Both the position numbers and the translations under genes were made by a program. The notes beneath the pieces are model-generated. The model had not been told where the DNA came from. It made no database searches and saw nothing but the letters and a program-made list of their open reading frames with translations. A DNA stretch of 7,645 nucleotides from Legionellales bacterium (GTDB lineage: Bacteria; Pseudomonadota; Gammaproteobacteria; Legionellales; Legionellaceae): positions 1 through 7,645 of the forward strand of contig DNMA01000056.1 of assembly GCA_003489505.1 (NCBI GenBank), written 5' to 3'. Each line of letters begins with the position of its first letter. Positions within the stretch are counted from its first letter, which is position 1. Shown here piece by piece: positions 6,469 through 7,645 of the stretch.

Positions 6469-7377
6469 ATGCCCATTTTGCTTCGAATATTAATTGTTTT
6501 TCTGAGCTTCTGGACTATTTCGGCATTTGCTTATCGTAATCAAACTATTTCTGGCAATTTTCATCGTATTGTTATCAGCGGTAATATTAAATCCGTGCGT
6601 CTTCACCAAACCAGAGGCACGCCTTATATGGTGATCAATGGCGACCAAGCGGATATTCAAGATAATGAGTTTTATATTCAAGACGATTGGTTAAAAGCTC
6701 ATGTTGGCGAGGGTTATCCTAAATTTGGTGAAATTTCATTAGATATTTGGGTCAATAATATTCATACCATCAATATTAAGGGAAATATCCCCTTAAAAGG
6801 ACTGAATCTTTACACCAGCGGTTTAGCAATTAATACCATGGGCTCACCAGAAATTCATTTAAATGGACATATTGTTTTAAACCATGTAAGAATTGGTGAG
6901 AGAACCCAGTTAATGGTTGAAGGTATCAACACTAAGAACTTATCGCTACAAATGAGTGGCGCTTCTTTTGCTAAATTGCAAGGCAATATGGATATTGGTC
7001 GTCTCGATATTAGAGATCATAGTTGTTTAAATATGCATTGGATTAGTACTTATCAGCTAAAGTTTACTTTAGCAGGTTATACCAATGTGCAGTTAGCCGG
7101 ACAAGTTCAAGTTTTAGATCTCGATATGTATGATCATGCTCAATTTGGGGGGCGATACCTCAGGGCTAATCGAGTATTTGTTAAAACCAATGGTTTTAGT
7201 CAAGCACAAATTAGTGCTGTACGCTCACAGCATACTTATGCACTCGATGAGAGTCATATCGATTATTTCAACGTCCCTTTAATGAAGACGGATTTAATGG
7301 TCCTCAGTGGCGAAACACTGGACTTGAGAGAGTGGAGTCAGCGTTTCGCGGTCAATGATGATACTTTTGGTGATTAG
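6469..7377 (+). CDS. Secreted beta-repeat protein, DUF2807/GIN-like
   Basis: This is a 302-residue protein. The ATG at 6469 has TAGGA eight bases upstream and opens directly into a signal peptide (1-21, cleavage after SAFA). A longer frame from 6415 would put 18 unlikely residues before it. The mature part starts with NQTISGNFHRIVISGN, the usual entry of a DUF2807 (putative adhesin head) domain. From about 157 the chain runs as rungs of roughly 18-22 residues that each begin with a hydrophobic strand: LSLQMSGASFAKLQG, LDIRDHSCLNMHW, LKFTLAGYTNVQLAG, LDLDMYDHAQFGG, VFVKTNGFSQAQIS. This pattern suggests a right-handed beta-solenoid. There is no C-terminal anchor, so it should be a soluble periplasmic or exported protein. 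It is a separate unit from the Bat operon (69-base gap), though read-through is possible. Its function is unknown; 'adhesin' is only a family label. The cysteine at 186 is single, so no internal disulfide is expected. Confidence 0.85.
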   Translation: MPILLRILIVFLSFWTISAFAYRNQTISGNFHRIVISGNIKSVRLHQTRGTPYMVINGDQADIQDNEFYIQDDWLKAHVGEGYPKFGEISLDIWVNNIHTINIKGNIPLKGLNLYTSGLAINTMGSPEIHLNGHIVLNHVRIGERTQLMVEGINTKNLSLQMSGASFAKLQGNMDIGRLDIRDHSCLNMHWISTYQLKFTLAGYTNVQLAGQVQVLDLDMYDHAQFGGRYLRANRVFVKTNGFSQAQISAVRSQHTYALDESHIDYFNVPLMKTDLMVLSGETLDLREWSQRFAVNDDTFGD

Positions 7378-7645
7378 AGTACTTTAATAATTTCTTGATA
7401 ATCGGCATCCAACGGTAAAACATGATTAGACTGCTCAAGATAATGGATATTGACCTCAGTTAAATTTTTAAGTTGTTTTTCAACAGCAATCGAATCCACA
7501 ACATCATCATGACGACCCAAAAATAATTCTGTTGGGGTATCCCAAGAATGAAATTGAAACTCATCAATTAACTTTAAAATTTCAATAACAGTTTGAATGG
7601 GTAATTGTCGAAATAAAAGTTCATCAGCTTGTGGTTGGTAAGCAC
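7374..7645 (-). CDS. Probable alpha/beta hydrolase (carboxylesterase-like), C-terminal part only
   Basis: Reading the minus strand from the window edge gives 89 complete residues and a stop at 7376-7374; the start lies beyond the window. The visible part contains TPTELFLGRHDDVVDSIAVE, which fits the strand and loop carrying the catalytic Asp of alpha/beta hydrolases (the Asp in GRHDDVVD). It is followed by LEQSNHVLPLD, where the His after Ser-Asn would be the catalytic His. The spacing between the two and the final helix (YQEIIKVL) suit a carboxylesterase or monoacylglycerol-lipase type enzyme, in which H-V-x-x-x-D is common. The nucleophile Ser lies outside the window, so the fold is likely but substrate and activity are open. 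The stop overlaps that of the plus-strand DUF2807-like gene within the four bases TTAG. Confidence 0.75.
   Translation of the reverse strand, partial: AYQPQADELLFRQLPIQTVIEILKLIDEFQFHSWDTPTELFLGRHDDVVDSIAVEKQLKNLTEVNIHYLEQSNHVLPLDADYQEIIKVL

Noticed and set aside
6490..6681. 63-residue minus-strand frame opposite the DUF2807-like gene
   Set aside because: It is short, has no domain, and opposes a well-supported secreted protein.
1..7645. CRISPR arrays, tRNA or rRNA genes, insertion sequences, integration sites
   Set aside because: No spaced direct repeats, cloverleaf-like segments, transposase motifs or terminal inverted repeats were seen. The window is filled by protein genes.

Overview
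The window is AT-rich and densely coded. It carries most of a gammaproteobacterial-type MoxR/Bat locus, also called the "aerotolerance" operon, read left to right. The gene set points to a gammaproteobacterium: moxR, DUF58, DUF4381, VWA, VWA, TPR, then a long BatD with a cytoplasmic tail. The DUF4381 protein and the C-terminal EQWL...DPAGLLKEKF motif of the TPR protein are typical of that class. The low GC and codon use would suit a Legionella/Coxiella-like lineage, but this is an impression and not something the window proves.

Layout. Bases 1-936 hold a MoxR AAA+ ATPase that lacks its N-terminus because the window begins inside it. Six genes follow without real gaps: a cytoplasmic DUF58 protein (918-1874), a one-TM DUF4381 protein (1867-2340), a membrane VWA protein of the BatA type (2341-3336), a second membrane VWA protein of the BatB type (3324-4214), a periplasmic TPR protein of the BatC type (4205-4801) and BatD (4813-6399). 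Neighbours overlap by about 8-19 bases, abut, or are 11 bases apart, so this is almost certainly one translationally coupled transcript. Its promoter lies upstream of the window.

A 69-base gap follows, containing a weak candidate promoter. Next comes a secreted beta-repeat protein resembling the DUF2807 (GIN-like) family (6469-7377). The last 272 bases hold the C-terminal end of a probable alpha/beta hydrolase on the minus strand. Its stop codon overlaps that of the DUF2807-like gene, giving a tail-to-tail junction with no spacer.

How the genes may work together. MoxR ATPases are thought to act as chaperone-like remodellers of VWA proteins, using ATP to load or rearrange them. The DUF58 protein is the likely cytoplasmic partner. 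The DUF4381, BatA, BatB, BatC and BatD proteins would form a membrane complex with VWA, TPR and Ig-like parts. The family is linked to envelope-stress or oxidative-stress tolerance in some bacteria, but its molecular job is not settled.

The system as a whole is a known one. The unusual parts are local. The second VWA protein has lost key metal-site (MIDAS) residues while the first keeps them. The VWA-TPR protein that is a single polypeptide in relatives such as Pseudomonas is here two overlapping genes in different frames. The TPR protein carries a roughly 41-residue segment made only of charged and polar residues.
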